Shown: positions 23,785-37,311, numbered from the stretch's first letter. The stretch is 64,000 bases of DNA from Diphasiastrum complanatum (GCA_029204225.1 CM055113.1:16933745-16997744); one strand, 5' to 3'. Numbers and translations: made by a program. The notes: a model not told the origin generated them from the sequence alone.

Positions 23785-25735
23785 ATGTCTTCAATGGGTT
23801 CATCCTTGTTGGAACCAAGTGAAAGATTGTCCACTTCAAACTATTTAATTTGGAAAATGAGGATGGAGTCCATCTTGATCCTTCAAGACGTGATGGACAT
23901 AGTTCTTGGCCTTGAAGAAGAACCACAAGTACTTCAAGAGGTTCAAAAATACAAAAAAGAGAGCTAGGATGGCTCTCCACTACATTAAGATGAATGTCTC
24001 TAATGAGATATTGAGGGAGATAGGTACTTGTACAACAGCCAAAGAAGCTTGGGATTGTCTCAAGACTATCTATGAGGCTAAGAATACCTCTAGGCTTCTC
24101 ACTCTTAGGAATCAAATCTTTCAAAGTAGCCAAAAGAGTGATGAGAGTGCATCTAGTTATGTTATGAGAGTAAAAGATATTCATAAAAAACTTGCTTGTA
24201 TTGGTGATTCCATCAATCAAAATGAGCTAGTTCAAGTCATTCTCAATGGCTTGAGAACTGAATTTGATAGACTTGTCCAATCCTATGCCATTAAGGAGGA
24301 GCTACCAAGTTTGGAGGCTCTCCAAAGTGTGCTAATTTCGGAAGAATCAAGACACGAGTACAAGCTCTTGAGGATGGACAAGCTTTCTCTCACTCATAAT
24401 GATGGCAAAGCTCTCTTTGCCAAGGATAAGCACAAAGGGAGGAGCAAGAACCAACATCAACAATCCTCAAGCAAGGACAAAGTCAAATCCAAAGACAAAG
24501 ATGAGGAGGAAGATGATTCCTCTAATGCTTCATCATCTAAGCTCAAGAAGAAGAAGATCAAGTGCTTTTATTGTGGCAAGAAAGGTCATTATGCCACTAA
24601 TTGCTTCAAGAAGAAGAATCAACTCAAGCAAGCCAACATTACCAATGAGAAGGAAGACACTATTGCAAGTGATGGAGAGGGATCTCTTATGGTCTCTAGT
24701 TTCTCATCTACTCCTTTCAAGAAGGACGGCCTATGGTATACTGATAGTGGAGCCTCTTCCCATATGTGTAGCTCCAAGGACTCTTTCTCTTCTATTGCAC
24801 CTTATGATGGAGTAAAGAAATCAATATACACTGCAAATGATTTTGAATGTCCTATTGAAGGCATAGGGAACATTCCCTTGAAGCTTGCATCCTCTAAAGT
24901 TCTTCCTCTCTGTAAAGTTCTTTATGTACCTAAGCTTATCAAGAATCTTATTAGTGTTGGCCAATTGCTTGATAATGGCCTTGATGTAAAATTCAATGTT
25001 GATACTTGCACTATCAAGAAGAATGATGAGATACTTGCATTAGGATCTAGATTTGGTGGCATCTATAAACTAGATTCAAATGAGTATGTGAATGCTTGTA
25101 ATGTTGCTCTTGTGAACAAGCTGTTTATGGAGGAATTATGGCATAGGAGGTTGGGACATCCCAACTACAAATCCATGCTCTCTATGATCAAAAAAGCCAA
25201 AGCTATTGGCTTGCCAAAGTCATTCTCCAAGAAGATCAAGCCTTGTGAGGCTTGTGCTATTGCTAAATCTCACAAAAAGTCATTTACAAGATCTTCTATC
25301 AAAAGCAAGCATCATTTGGAGTTAATCCACTTGGATGTGCATTTCTCATCAACTACAAGCAAGGGAGGAGCCACTTGTTTTGTTACTTTCATTGATGATT
25401 TCACAAGATTCACTTGGATATATCTTCTTGCTTCTAAATCTATGGTGTCTAATCATTTCCTTATTTTCAAAGCTTATGTAGAGAAGCAATTCTCATTCAA
25501 GATTAAAGCTCTTAGAAGTGATGGAGGTGGTGAATATATCTCCAATAAATTTCAAGATTTTTGTGAGCTTGAAGACATTAAAAGAGAGTTCTCTTGTGCC
25601 TACTCTCCATCTCAAAATGGAGTGGCCGAGAGAAAGAATAGATCTCTATGTGAATGTGCAAAATCTATGAGAATTGAGGCATCTTTGCCCAAAGATTTTT
25701 GAGGAGAAGCCATTAATTGTGAAAATTAAACACAG
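23785..25735 (+). pseudogene. Copia gag-protease-integrase polyprotein, truncated and frameshifted
   Basis: The gag start at 23785 (MSSMGSSLLEPSERLS) is open to about 23950, where a run of A's carries a frameshift. The next frame (23906-25702, 598 codons) holds gag, a CCHC knuckle (CFYCGKKGHYATNC, residues 220-233), the protease motif YTDSGASSHM (278-287), the integrase zinc region (ELWHRRLGHPN) and the integrase core with HLD, LRSDGGGEY and NGVAERKN, so all three acidic residues are visible. A stop at 25700-25702 replaces the usual Trp after LPKDF. The frame resumes for a few residues and is then lost, so reverse transcriptase, RNase H and the 3' LTR are absent. It is otherwise well preserved. 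It belongs to the same family as the 12.6-14.1 kb remnant. Confidence 0.85.
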
Positions 25736-25839
25736 TAGAATGGAGCTTTTGGAATTAACAGATTGGTTGACCTCTAATATTTTTGAATATCAAAGAGCCA
25801 CCTACTACGGTTGTGCTTTCTAGTTCGAGTAGGAGGATT

Positions 25840-26800
25840 TATGGCAACGACAGGAGCTGAGGAAACATCAGCAAAGAAAAAATCTCTCTTTGTCTACTTT
25901 CTCTACTCCATAGAGGTAGTCTGAGGGATATCACACTTGTACGCGATGAGTGAGATAGGAAGGGGAAGGGTGCACATCGGTCGTAGAGAAGCGATATGTA
26001 TGAAAATTCTGTACAAGTATATCGGACCTGTGCGCAAGTATGAGTAGTATCAGAGTATATAGTAAAGAGGTGCACAAGAGCGATATGCAAAGATTGTGTA
26101 CGGTATATCGGACCTATGCGCATGAAAGGTAGTAGGTAGAAATGCACATGGGCTAGTGGCGCACAAGAGCGATATGCGGAACAAAAAAAAATGTGAAAAA
26201 AATGCCTCGTAGATTGTGACTTTTATATCGCGGTTCGCACGTGCGAAAGCATGTCTTGTCACAGTGCGAACACGTGTCGCCAATCCAAACAAGGAGCACA
26301 TGACACGTGTTCGGTTTTCATTTCACACATGTCTGGTTGTCATTTCACACATGCGTAAACATACGAACCAATGGGGAGCCAACACGTGTCCGTTGACCAC
26401 ACGTGTGAAAAAATTCCTATAAAAGGCATGCAACCCGATCAATTTTTTTCTTTTTTTTTGCTCGATTTTCGCGGCATATCGCTTTTGTGCGCACTATTTG
26501 TGTTATATGTTGTTGCTTGCCATCTACTTGCACACAAGTGCGATATCCCATTGTTATCTTCCGTATATATCTCTCTTGTGCACGTTCTTTACAATCTCTT
26601 TTATCCGGTTTGCTTATCTCGCGAACAGGAGCGATATCTATCCGAGACCGATGGCGTCGCCTTCCGTGAGTCTTGTGATGATGAAGAACTAGACACACCT
26701 ATGTTGTAAGTCATTGTGTTTAAATGCATTTGTTGACCTGGTTTGGAATATTTGTCATTCTGCCATGTGGGTGTCAGAAATCATCACTTACAATTTGGTT
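25840..26800. repeat. fold-back, promoter-like repeat
   Basis: GCGCACAAGAGCGATATGC at about 26158 is inverted as GCATATCGCTTTTGTGCGC at about 26474 (one mismatch). Further GCGATATC / GATATCGC-type words lie on both arms (25.93-26.18 and 26.47-26.64 kb). The centre (26.21-26.46 kb) has several ACGTGT words, the palindrome CACACGTGTG (26398-26407) and a TATA-like CTATAAAAGGC (about 26417). It could be a fold-back transposon or a solo LTR. No protein is evident. Confidence 0.5.
26661..26800 (+). repeat. repeat copy A (inverted partner at 39.6 kb)
   Basis: About 140 bases match the reverse complement of 39564-39700, including GTAAGTCATTGTGTTTAAAT and TTTGGAATATTTGTCATT. The function is unknown; it is probably part of a dispersed transposon. 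Confidence 0.75.
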
Positions 26801-28100
26801 GTTGCATAGCTGGGTAGTAAAGGTCTTTGCAAATTTCGCTGTGGTCAAAGCAATGGTCGATTCGGTAAGGGGATTTTTGTGAATCTACCCAAATCGACGA
26901 TTGAGAAGTGAATTACCTATTCTCCTGATCCTAACTGCTATGTCTATGTAATGGGATCCATGGATTTAGAATCGGAAATAAAATATTGTTCTTCATGGTA
27001 ATTTTCTCTAGGCAAGTAATCAGTTAGTGGGAATTTTGGGTTTCTGGTACTGTGTTTTTTATCAGTTTAACTCTGGAGTAGAAATATTCCCAGTTAATTG
27101 AGTTAAATGGTATATTTTTTGTTCTTCTTTTTTTACTTCGGTGTTGCACCGATAGGTTTATCCTAAATGATTTTGATCTTTAGGATTGAGCAAACTAAGC
27201 TTTTGAGATACTTCTTAAAGTGAATAAATGGAGTAAAGGTCATAATATTCGGAGGTAGCTCTATATTCGATAAAAAAAACAAGAGTTTTGAATATCATAA
27301 AAGAGTACCCGGATCCAATTTTATGGATTTTCCATTAGGTTCAGGCGACCTTAACGAAGTATGCTTTAGCTGGTGTAGTAAAAAAAAAAGGAAATAGCCT
27401 AGCATTTATGTGTCAAAGGAGTTTGGTATTGATTGTGTTATGTAATTTGGATTAATAAATAATCCCTGTAAGAAAATTGCATGGCACTGGTTTATTGAAT
27501 TCATTAAGTTGAATTTATATCTTATATTTATAGGACCATGAGTTGATCCTGTTTGTTATTGGAAATTGTGACATGGAAGGAGAATGACACTTGGTTCACA
27601 TTTGTACGGTAAGAGTCTTATTCCTAGGAGTTGGAACTCTCAAATCGTATGAATTCGGTGAACGTTAGTACCAATCGGAGGGGTTGTTTATGTGACGGTA
27701 AAGCCATGTGCAGATTTTTGTTAAATCACAATTTTGTAAATGGATTATTGCGATCCATTAGGAACAGATATGGGGGTACTCCAGTATTGGTGGAATAGAT
27801 ATGTGTATTGGAAATCCAGATAGAGTTTTTAAATCTTTGGATTATCGGATAATGCGGTTTAAAGATCTTGAAGATCGGATCCTATGTTGGGTATAGGATG
27901 GTCAGATAATATTTTTGATTTTTCGTTCAGCAGATCTAAAAGCAAAGAACTTTCTTGGAGAGAAAACTCATGGTATGGGACGTCAATGATTTCAGAGGGA
28001 AATTCTTGTGCGAGAATGATCTGTAGACCAGTGGTTAGTATTTATTTTATTAGTAGTGTTAACAGTTGAAACTATTGGTTAATCTTATTTTTGGGTATTT
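26801..28100. other. non-coding AT-rich stretch
   Basis: No supported gene. T- and G-rich, C-poor on the plus strand, similar in style to 35.4-37.3 kb. May be decayed retroelement interior. Confidence 0.4.
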
Positions 28101-28530
28101 GGAGAGGTCAGCCACAGTTAGTTTATTCCATAAGGATACATTGATTCACACCAATCTATCAACAAACCATCTGCCACTAATCTGAATCTAATCTGTTCAT
28201 GCAAATTGTTCATTCAAAAAAACAGATTCAGACTAAAAAGTGGATCTACTCATGCAGATCATTCTACTTCAAACGGAAACTTCTTCAAGGCTTCAGAAAA
28301 TTAGGAATAAATTCTGCACTAATCCACAACATCTCTTATAAAATCAAACAAGGAAAAGAGTACTCTACCACCAAGTTTGAAAAGCATGCTTCACACATGA
28401 AATAGTGAATCCAAACCCAATTTTCCCTTGAAAAAACAGCACTCCATTCGGGATGTTAATCCAAGTGCGTTCCAATTCTGATTCGATGTAGAACTTGTCT
28501 CCTTCCCATCCAAGACCGCATCTTAGCCGA
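28100..28530 (-). mobile_element. leader remnant of the minus-strand LTR element
   Basis: This lies immediately inside the primer-binding site on the reverse strand. It has no convincing coding domain, and the rest of the element is lost or unrecognisable. Confidence 0.4.
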
Positions 28531-28542
28531 GCTCTGATACCA
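28531..28542 (-). other. primer-binding site (Met-tRNA complement), reverse strand
   Basis: GCTCTGATACCA on the plus strand is TGGTATCAGAGC on the reverse strand, one base inside the LTR end at 28544. Confidence 0.8.
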
Positions 28543-28543
28543 A

Positions 28544-29010
28544 TGTAAAGACCGCTAGGGAAAACCCCTAAGATGAGGATAGGAAAACACAAGAGAAACT
28601 ATGGAGCAAAACCACCCAACCAATTCTAGATCCCTTCTAGATCTAGCTCCCAAGCCATGCCATGTGATAGCAAGAGGAGAAGAGCTCAACTGGCAACCTA
28701 GACCAAAAATTGTCAACGGGATAATCTCTACCTCAATATATAGAGAGTAGGATTATGTGCATGAACCCATGCAATCTCCATGGTCAACTGTAAATAAATC
28801 ACAGTTCTTCATGCATCTCTCCTACCTATATCAGTCACACGTACATGCACTACTCCATATGTCTCAATTAGAGTGTCTGGGTCCTCTCAAGGTCATTAGT
28901 CACAAACATGCCTCGACGTGGAATAAAATCTAGGCGTGACCAATAATCTCGAACACTGGAGGGCCGGTCTACCATATTAGAACTTTCCATGTCTTTAACT
29001 AAATATGGCT
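28544..29010 (-). repeat. 5' LTR of a retroelement, minus strand
   Basis: On the reverse strand this segment runs from about 29010 and ends GGTCTTTACA at 28544, next to the primer-binding site. It matches the plus-strand segment 37325-37814 over nearly its whole length, with small indels. The 5' terminus has lost its clean TGTTAAGACC form. Confidence 0.8.
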
Positions 29011-29852
29011 ATGATAGAGGACCTTTGCCTGACCACTTTTTCTCAATATTAACCTCGCCGACTTCATTGATGCTAGAAAACATGAAAAAGTAGCTATTGG
29101 CAGACCGGCGAAGGTTGCCAGTAAGTACTTTTGCAGATGGCAAATTCTTATTTTTGATGTCTAAGAACCTTCGTCAGTGACTGTACATACTGTACTAACC
29201 TTCCTCGACCTCCAAAATGGCTCTGATGCTGAAAATGAAGTTGGGTGAAGGTTGTCTGAGTTGTTTTGGGCTACTGTGAGATTCTAGACTTTTTTACAAG
29301 AGATCTTTTATTTTTTTGACAATTTTGGCAAACTGGCTAGAAACTAACGTTCGCTTGACTAATTGTAGGTATTGTTGATGTGGCAGAATGTATTGCCAGG
29401 TGGGTGAAGGTTGGTTTGATCATAGCATAGAGATTATTAGGTCTGATAGGTGATTTTTGGCAGTTTGTCAAAACTACGTGGTTTTTCTTATTTTTCTGAT
29501 TTTTAGGATCTATGGAAGGGATAGGGTGCTAGGATATGATGTTTTCCACCTCTCAATCTCTCTCTCCGCAGATCATACAAGCAAAGAATCACGAAAAAAC
29601 AACAAATCTAACCTCTAATCCACACTATACTACCTCCCACACATCCATTCCACAAAACAAAAATAACAAACACAAGATGAACTCCTCCTACTCTTATCAC
29701 ACCTAATTAACCACCCTACTTTAACCACAAGCAAGAAGAAGGAAAAATAGACTACAATGGGGGAGGTGCTTACATCTTATCCTCTCTAATCTCTCAAAAA
29801 TCATAAACATGCAAATAGAAAGAAGAAGCAAATGGAAAGCAACATCAACTAC

Positions 29853-29858
<6 letters not shown>
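29011..29858. other. non-coding stretch beside the LTR
   Basis: Contains GCGAAGGTTG-type words that also occur downstream of the partner LTR (37.84-38.03 kb). No gene is seen. Confidence 0.4.

Positions 29859-29930
<72 letters not shown>
29859..29930. repeat. (GA)n microsatellite, about 72 bases
   Basis: Uninterrupted GA dinucleotides, directly visible. Confidence 0.97.
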
Positions 29931-29935
<5 letters not shown>

Positions 29936-31274
29936 AGATGTTTGAATCACATTTGGACAGAATCTCGTCTTCTTCTTGATCGTAAAAAATAGGTACAAGG
30001 GGTGTCTTTTTATAGATGGGAAAGTCCTTGCCCCTTTCTCCTATTGGCTAATTACAATGGCAAGGAACATTAGTTAAGCCCTTTGATAGTAGATATTCAT
30101 ATTGGCATGATACGATACCACTACCCTTATAGGAGACATCATTATCATGTTGGGATCATATGTAAATAATCAAACCTAGTGAGCATATTTTATAATGCCT
30201 AGCATTGATGTTCCTTTTGAATAGCATCATCACATAAATGCCATATGCAAAAACATCAATACAATTGAGGTGATTGGCATGCTTTGTATTGTCACCAATG
30301 GATAATGCAATGAATGACAATTCTTGTTTATTGAAAGAAATGTGAATGCAAGAAAAAAATGTTTCAAAAGCAAATGATATATACATCAATGACCATCTAA
30401 AAACACATGGCAATATTAGTGCATATATAAATAGTTCCATTGGTCACTCTTCATAGAGTAGTTGTGATTTTGAAAAGGGGCATTTCTCTAGGAATGTAAA
30501 AGCTACATATGTAATTATGTGATTAAACCTATTAAATGTGGTGACTAGATGTTCATCAAATATAGCTTCAATTGTCCTTTGCCAAGATGTGTACAAAATG
30601 CTTTGGGCCAAACACAACTATATACAACCAGACGCAGCCATGTACCAGCCAAACACCTCTTGTCAACTATCTGATTTTTATGATTTGATGAAAATAAGAG
30701 TTTTTATTGGTTGATGCATTTATTTGAGGATGCAATTTTTGACATGTTATGTTTAATGTCGGGGTGCTGTTTTTGTTGTAGTTTCATGGTTACTTTATTA
30801 AAAAAAGTGGTTTACTGTTTATGCATCTTGCATGATAGCTTCTATTCATTCAGTTGAATACATTCATCCATTTATTAACGTGTAGCTTTCACATTTTTGT
30901 ATTAAGACCTTGTGCGAGTTACTAGTGCAAAGGAACACACTTCAGTACTCCACACACTTGGAATAATGTTTTAGATGTATTGTGAGCAGTACATATCTGA
31001 TGCTTTTATGAGTTAATGTTTTTGTACTTTAATTCTTGATTTCTTAAAGGTCTCGAATTATGTACCAATTTCCATGAGTGACAATTTCATATGCTACTTG
31101 ATAAACATTTCTTCTTACATAATGTTCTGTTCCGTTGAACAAATATTCAATCTGCAAACGAAAAATTTCCAAACTTACACTAAATGAACTAGCTTTGTAC
31201 TTTGTTTTGGAATACAAACTGTGCACAATAGCAGGCTGCAGCAGGCAACAACCTTATGCAAATTTCTCAGGGAT

Positions 31275-31309
31275 GATCAAATTCAAATTCAAATTCAAGT
31301 TCAAATTCA
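31275..31309. repeat. AAATTC hexamer run
   Basis: About five near-identical AAATTC units in a row, one with a G substitution. Confidence 0.85.
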
Positions 31310-34244
31310 CAAAAAGAATTTTACACCAAGTATTCTTCAACACTTGGAATGAATGATCTACAAATTCTTACGACTGCTTGAAAACATAGTAGAAGCACAC
31401 AATCATCCACCACAGGGCCAAAAACACACTAACTACCAAGTTTAAGCATGCCCTCGATCAAAAACTCTTGTAGAATGTCGACCCCAAATTTGAATGCCCG
31501 CACTCTTTAAAACCATCTCTTGAACCATCCTGCAGACCACAAGTGCACACACAAAAGCATCACGTCTTTAAAGAATCAAGCACTTTTGCATTGTAGCGAC
31601 TCTGGCCCAAAATGCTTGCACAAAATCTTCAAAGACTTAGACATTAAGCCTTTTCACATTGTACAGCCTCCAGACACCAAAACTCTCAAAAACAACAAAA
31701 CTTTTCAAATCATATTTGGATCATACATGCACCTAGCCAACACTAATAAAAAAACCAAGTCATTATTGAACATGAAAAAAAGTGCAAGCCTATATACAAG
31801 AAGTTAGGGGCACCAGCCTCAAAATTAGAAGAGGAGAGCAAACTAAACATTTGAAGATAGATGACACATTTGAAACTAATTTCAAACATTTTTTAAACTC
31901 AATTCAAGCATTTCAGAATACGCCAAACATTTGGGTTGCAAGTTTTTTCATCTCACATGGAAAGTATCAAGGAAATTGAGTAATGATTATATTTTCAAAT
32001 CCACAGCATATTCTGGTGTTAAGGTATGTGACTATTAGAACTTTTGAGTTTTGATTGTTAGCATGGTTCAACAATCCAATCATTGTCAAAGAGATTGAAA
32101 ATCCCCATGCCCAAGAAACAAGAGCTTGTTGGAAATCTTGGGGAAAGCGGCATCTGAGCTTTGTAAGCTTCTAAGTTGTTTTTCTATACAAGGGTATTCT
32201 ACATCTAGAGATTTTGAATTGGTAGATGCCCAGAAGACGGCAAAAAATGTGAAGTTTAAAACAGGCATGCTCAGATGAGTTCAGAACTCAATCCAAGCAA
32301 ATTTGGTTGCTGCTATGATTCCCAACATGCCTTCTGGAAAAGGATGAAGCCTCGTGCAGCTCAACATTGGCCTAATGGTTAAAGCTGTGCTACTCGAACA
32401 ACTGCTTAACCAGAAACCCAATCCAATGTTAGCCAACACATGCCCGGAACAGCCCACGACAGAAAATGCAAGATCACTCCAATAAGCATGCAGTCACAAC
32501 TAAAAGAGTACATTTGATGTGTAAGCTTGCCAAATTTCCAGAATCCAGATATTGAAGCAAACTTCAATGCAGGCTACCAATATGCAATCTACTGCTGCCT
32601 AAGCATGTATTATGTATGTACTATGATTGAGACTTGGCATGTGATGTAATGACTGAAAATTCTGCTGAGAACAGTCTCAGGGTCGATAATTTGCTGCTGT
32701 GACTTGAAAAACGCACTAACCATTATCAATGGACAAAAAGGTTGTGAAAAGTTTTTTGTTGGATGGACTTACGTAAGTATTGCCACCCCAGAAACAGAGT
32801 GGGCTCAGAGGAACTTTATCAAGCTACAAGCTGCAATTAGGAATGTGCTTCCTGCACTAAAGAGGTGGCTGCTGGGCTTATTCAGTAGTAATGAAAAAAA
32901 CAGTTTTGTAGAAAGCATGCGCAGTTTATATATCTGATGGAGAAAGAGAACTTTGAACTATGCGTAAAACAAACTTTATCTATTTTGAGTGGTAGCATTC
33001 TGCCTCAAGTATTCAGAAATTTCCAACTTCAGTTCCAAACTCTTCTAATTACATTAAAAATCAGAGCATGAACAGAATGTAACTAAATTACAAAACCACT
33101 AATAAGTTTTACCTGACTTGTAGTAAACATGCTCCTCCAACCTCGAACCCCTAGCCACTGAACCCTCATACAGTTGAGAAGATATCATTTTGAAACATTA
33201 CTGGAATTGATGTCCGAATCACTAAAAAGTATGCTGTGATTTGGTGGAATTTCTTCCCTAAAGATTGCAAACCCTCATCAATTGTAACTATGTGGATTTG
33301 CAAATGACAGGAAACATTGCCAGCTGACAACGTTAGGCTGAACTCTGTTACCAGGAGCGTATGAGAAGTGGTACACAAATGCTGACTGGGACAAAGATGA
33401 ACCTTCATGGCAATACTTTTGTGACAAATTAACCACCATCACTTCTGAAGTTTCCAATTAAAGTGATGTAGCTCCACATCTAGCAAAACATGAGCAACTG
33501 TCTCAATCATTGAGTGAAAAATGCAATCAAAAGTATGCAAAGCTGATTGAGTCCTGAATACTTATACTTCATATAGGCATGTATGGCCTCTGCCTACTTT
33601 CATAACAAGCAAATCATCAAATAATGGCACCAACCTCTGGCGAAGAATATCAACCATATGATCCAAGAGAAAGACAAGCACAAATTCTGCTAAGGCTATT
33701 GGACCAAAATCAGAGTGAGCAATAATTAGAGAAATTTTAAACCTGAAAGGCAGATACATCATGGTCTCCAGCATGCATAGTATTCAAAAGAATACACAGC
33801 ATTTTAACAATTTTAAGAAGTCAGGGGCCAAAAGATGCTGTATCCATCCTTTTTTGGCTGTTTTTGGGCCATTTTCAAAGTTTGCCTTCAAACGAAACAG
33901 TAATTTCAAGTTTTTGGGCTGTTTCAAGTGTTTACACAATCTTTGGGCCGTTTTCGGGGTGTGCCGTGTTTCATGTTAAAAATTTGATGTGCCTTGACAA
34001 CATGGCGTCCGTATGCATATTCAAAATCGCCGTGTAATCTTGGAAGTATGAGAAAGACATAAAATATAGCATTGTGCATGTTCAATTCCCAATAAGAAGC
34101 ATGCTTTTATTCAATCTGAAATCTAATTTAACAAGGCTTAAAGTAATATTGCCGCACACAATAGATCCAGGTTTTCAGCAAACCAGAGAATTCAGATCAA
34201 GCTTTTGAAGCAGAGAGTATATTGCTTATCGATTGACCAGTATG

Positions 34245-34345
34245 TAGAACATAGTTGCCCATTCCGGAACAGATCGCGTTCAGTTCCGAAACTTGAACAA
34301 TTTTTTTTTTTAAATATGTATTTTTTTAAACAGCGATTCTGACTT
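34245..34345. repeat. short dispersed repeat head with T tract
   Basis: CATAGTTGCCCATTCCGGAA followed by CAGATCGCGTTC and then T-rich tracts. It resembles segments near 17.0, 35.3, 41.1, 44.9 and 53.3 kb. Confidence 0.4.
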
Positions 34346-35282
34346 CAACCTATAAACGCTGGAAATTGCTGGAGTCATCTACGCTGTATAGACGTAGATA
34401 GTTGAGAGATAGACATGCGCGATTGAGACAGCCATCCAGTAGATCAGATTGAGACAACATCCAGTAGTAGATGGTTCATATGCAGGGGCCAGAGCAGGCT
34501 TCTCTAGAAGGTAGGCTTTTGTTCAAGTGAAATAATATCATGCATATGGTCAATCATTTATGATTCACAAGCTATGAATACTCAATGTCAGGATGAGATA
34601 ATGCCTACCCTTTATTCCCTATACTTCGCTATTCTCATCATGAAAGGTTGTTGGGTCTACATTTAGCAGAGTGACATTATTAGAGGTCGAGTTCTGGAAA
34701 CCGTGAAAGCTGAAATGTAACTTGTGGTGTGATTTGGATTCACCAGTACATTCCGGAACGTACAGTATGTGTCGGAATGGCTTTCTAAGATGTAGAATGC
34801 AGACAAAGGTGCAAAAAATAGGACCCCCTACATCCCGTTCAGTGGCAAAACACTTCATTGAGATCAAGTCAGAGAGGGCATATTGCTTATCAATCGACTT
34901 GAAAGTGGAAGTAAAAAAAGGTGCACTTCTGTAGGATCCCGTAGTGGCAAAATGTGGGAAGCAGAATAGCTCTCTCCAGCTAAAAAGCACAATCTCAAAG
35001 CCATGAGGTGATGCAAAAAAGTGAAAGAAACTTGTAGGACGTTTCCAATGTTTAAAACATTGTTCAATAGACAACCTGATGACTTCCAGATATATTGACC
35101 TTGTACATCTCACACTATTTAGGACCTTGTTAATTTCAACAAGCTACATTAACAAGTTAGTCAAATTTCAATGTAGAATAGTTTAAGGATATTACTGTGC
35201 GGATTCATCCTCAACGAGGCCCACGCCCTCCTCTCTCTTACTAATCGAGCATTTGGAGTTCCTACCTTGGTTTCTTGTGGTC

Positions 35283-35355
35283 AATGTTGCACATTCCGTT
35301 CCGGAACGTGATCCGGAACATGATCCAGGAAATCCAATAGGTTTTCCTGGATCCG
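35283..35355. repeat. short dispersed repeat head with small hairpin
   Basis: GTTGCACATTCCGTTCCGGA is followed by a small stem-loop (arms 35322-35332 and 35343-35353, GATCCAGGAAA and its complement). Confidence 0.45.
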
Positions 35356-35399
35356 GATCCCTCTATAATATCTCATAAATTCCAAATCGGAAACCCTTC

Positions 35400-37311
35400 A
35401 AAGCTATTTCTCTTTTAGTTTAAACCTCTACTTTTTAGAAATTTCTTAAATATGAGACAATTGGATTGAGATTTATGTAAAAGAGTTTACAATTGATTAA
35501 GTGGAATTTAGACTTCTTGAGCCCAAATAATTATCTCTATTTGATAGTTGATTATTGAGAGTAATGCTTCTATCACTCAGGATAAGATATTTTATGATTT
35601 TGAGGAAATAGTCCGGTTTGTAATAGTATTGAATACTCATTATTGAATTTTTTGAATCTTTGATATCTTATACGTTGTCTCCTAGAAACTTTTTGATCGA
35701 GATTATGGAATTTCTTTTAAAAGGGGGAGAAGAAAATGATAGGAATAAGACTTTCATGGGATCGACGAGTTGCATATATTTCTTTTGTGGAATCCAGTAT
35801 GTGTGCAACGTGGAACTATCCAGTGGGAATAGAGGAGATCTCTAGTGATTGTTTTGAATAATCTACAACTAGAGGAGTTTTGGGAATGTTGAGTTGTTAG
35901 ATATTCATGATTATGGATAGTGGTGTGTATTGCTTGTAAGACACATAATTTATGAGTCATTTGGATCCATCAGGAAATTGTACGCATAGGATATATGGAA
36001 TTCTTCGGTGAGTATTTCTCAGTTGAGAAATAGACTTGATTCATTAGTGATAGTATCCCTGAGAGCTCAATTGGATACCGGATCCTAATGGTTCCAAGAA
36101 TGGTAAACTGAATTTAGTTGGAATTCAGTAGGACTTTGTAATCTCTAGATATTATTCTAAGTGATTGTATAAAGTTTATGTTGTTAAAGACGGATGTTAT
36201 AATTGTCTTTAATTTCTTGATTGATTGTAGAATTTGGAACTCATAGTCTGGTTAAGAATCTGGTTGGAAGAATATTTTTTGGAATCCAATAATTTTCCTT
36301 GCAGAAAAGATTTCAAAATGTTTCTTCTATTTCTTGAGTGGTATGTTGTACATATACTCCAATATCTTTTAATGATTAAGTATGCTTTTGGAATCCTGTA
36401 AGTTATGATTGACGAATCATAAAATTCTAAAGGTTTATGATTGACGGATCATAATTTGGTACATAGGAATCATTAGAAGATTATATGGGAATATGATGAT
36501 TCTTAAGATGTTGAGAAATTCTTGATCAATTGGGTGAGTCAAGGATTTAGATCTGTTAGTTGAACTCTAAATATCTTTACTCCAAGGCATGGGCATATTT
36601 GAGATTATGTATATCTCACAGGTATTTTCATTAAGTAATTGTTTATTTATGAGGAATTGCTTTATTTACAGATTGTAGTCTATTAGTGCTTGTATACAAA
36701 GTTCAATCTATATCTCTAGATTTATAGGAGACATATAACTCTATTAAGATACATATAGTTGCTGATTTCTGGCAATGGTGCAAGAAATGGGGCTATTAAC
36801 TCATCAGAGTAGATGTAGTACTCTAGAGTGAGTTATAATTGTCTGAGACTTGATGGATCTCCTAGAGATTTCAAATGACTGAATTGGGATATTTTAGAAT
36901 ATTTGGATATTCTAAGAATATTTGTACCAAGAAGCATTTTTATCTGCAAGAAATTGTGGACAAATTTTAGACTATGATTAAAATGGAATTTCTTTAGCTT
37001 TTGAATTTGATCTCTGAAATAAAGAAGTTGATTCACCCAGTGGTTCATGTAATATTAGGATTACATGAAGGTGATGAACTTTTGTTTTGGAGTAGATCAA
37101 CCCATTTGGAAGATTTATAGCATAATGTATCTTTGGGATTTTGAGTTAGTAGTTCATGAGAAGAGGTAAGCAATTTAAAAATTGTTGCATCTCTGAGTAC
37201 TTATTTAGATGGAAAAATCAGACTAAGTATAATGATTCATGAGTAAGACTTGAAAGCTTAAGGAATCAATTTCATGTTTTCTTTTTCTCGTTCTGAGAAC
37301 ATAACCCGTTT
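35400..37311 (+). mobile_element. decayed internal region upstream of a 3' LTR
   Basis: It lies directly inside a polypurine tract and LTR, so it should be retroelement interior, but I find no intact domain. The plus strand is strikingly poor in C and rich in T and G, which suggests long decay. The left edge is unknown. Confidence 0.4.

Larger units (their letters stand above)
29931..35280. other. long non-coding stretch
   Basis: No supported gene on either strand. Includes an AAATTC hexamer run (31275-31309), a GGTTCGAGGTTGG tRNA-like box on the reverse strand near 33.14 kb, and a short repeat head with T tract at about 34.25-34.35 kb. A 164-codon reverse-strand frame at 34.6-35.1 kb has no recognisable domain. 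Confidence 0.45.

Noticed and set aside
32370-32450. tRNA-like A box (TGGCCTAATGGTTAAAGC)
   Set aside because: No matching B box at the right distance and no cloverleaf; too weak for a tRNA or SINE.
33120-33175. B-box-like GGGGTTCGAGGTTGG on the reverse strand
   Set aside because: Upstream A-box resemblance is poor and no acceptor stem is visible; a SINE remnant is possible but unsupported.
34619-35113. 164-codon minus-strand frame
   Set aside because: No similarity to a known family recognised; it contains a repeated ATATTGCTTATC segment seen at 34.2 kb, so probably chance in repeat DNA.
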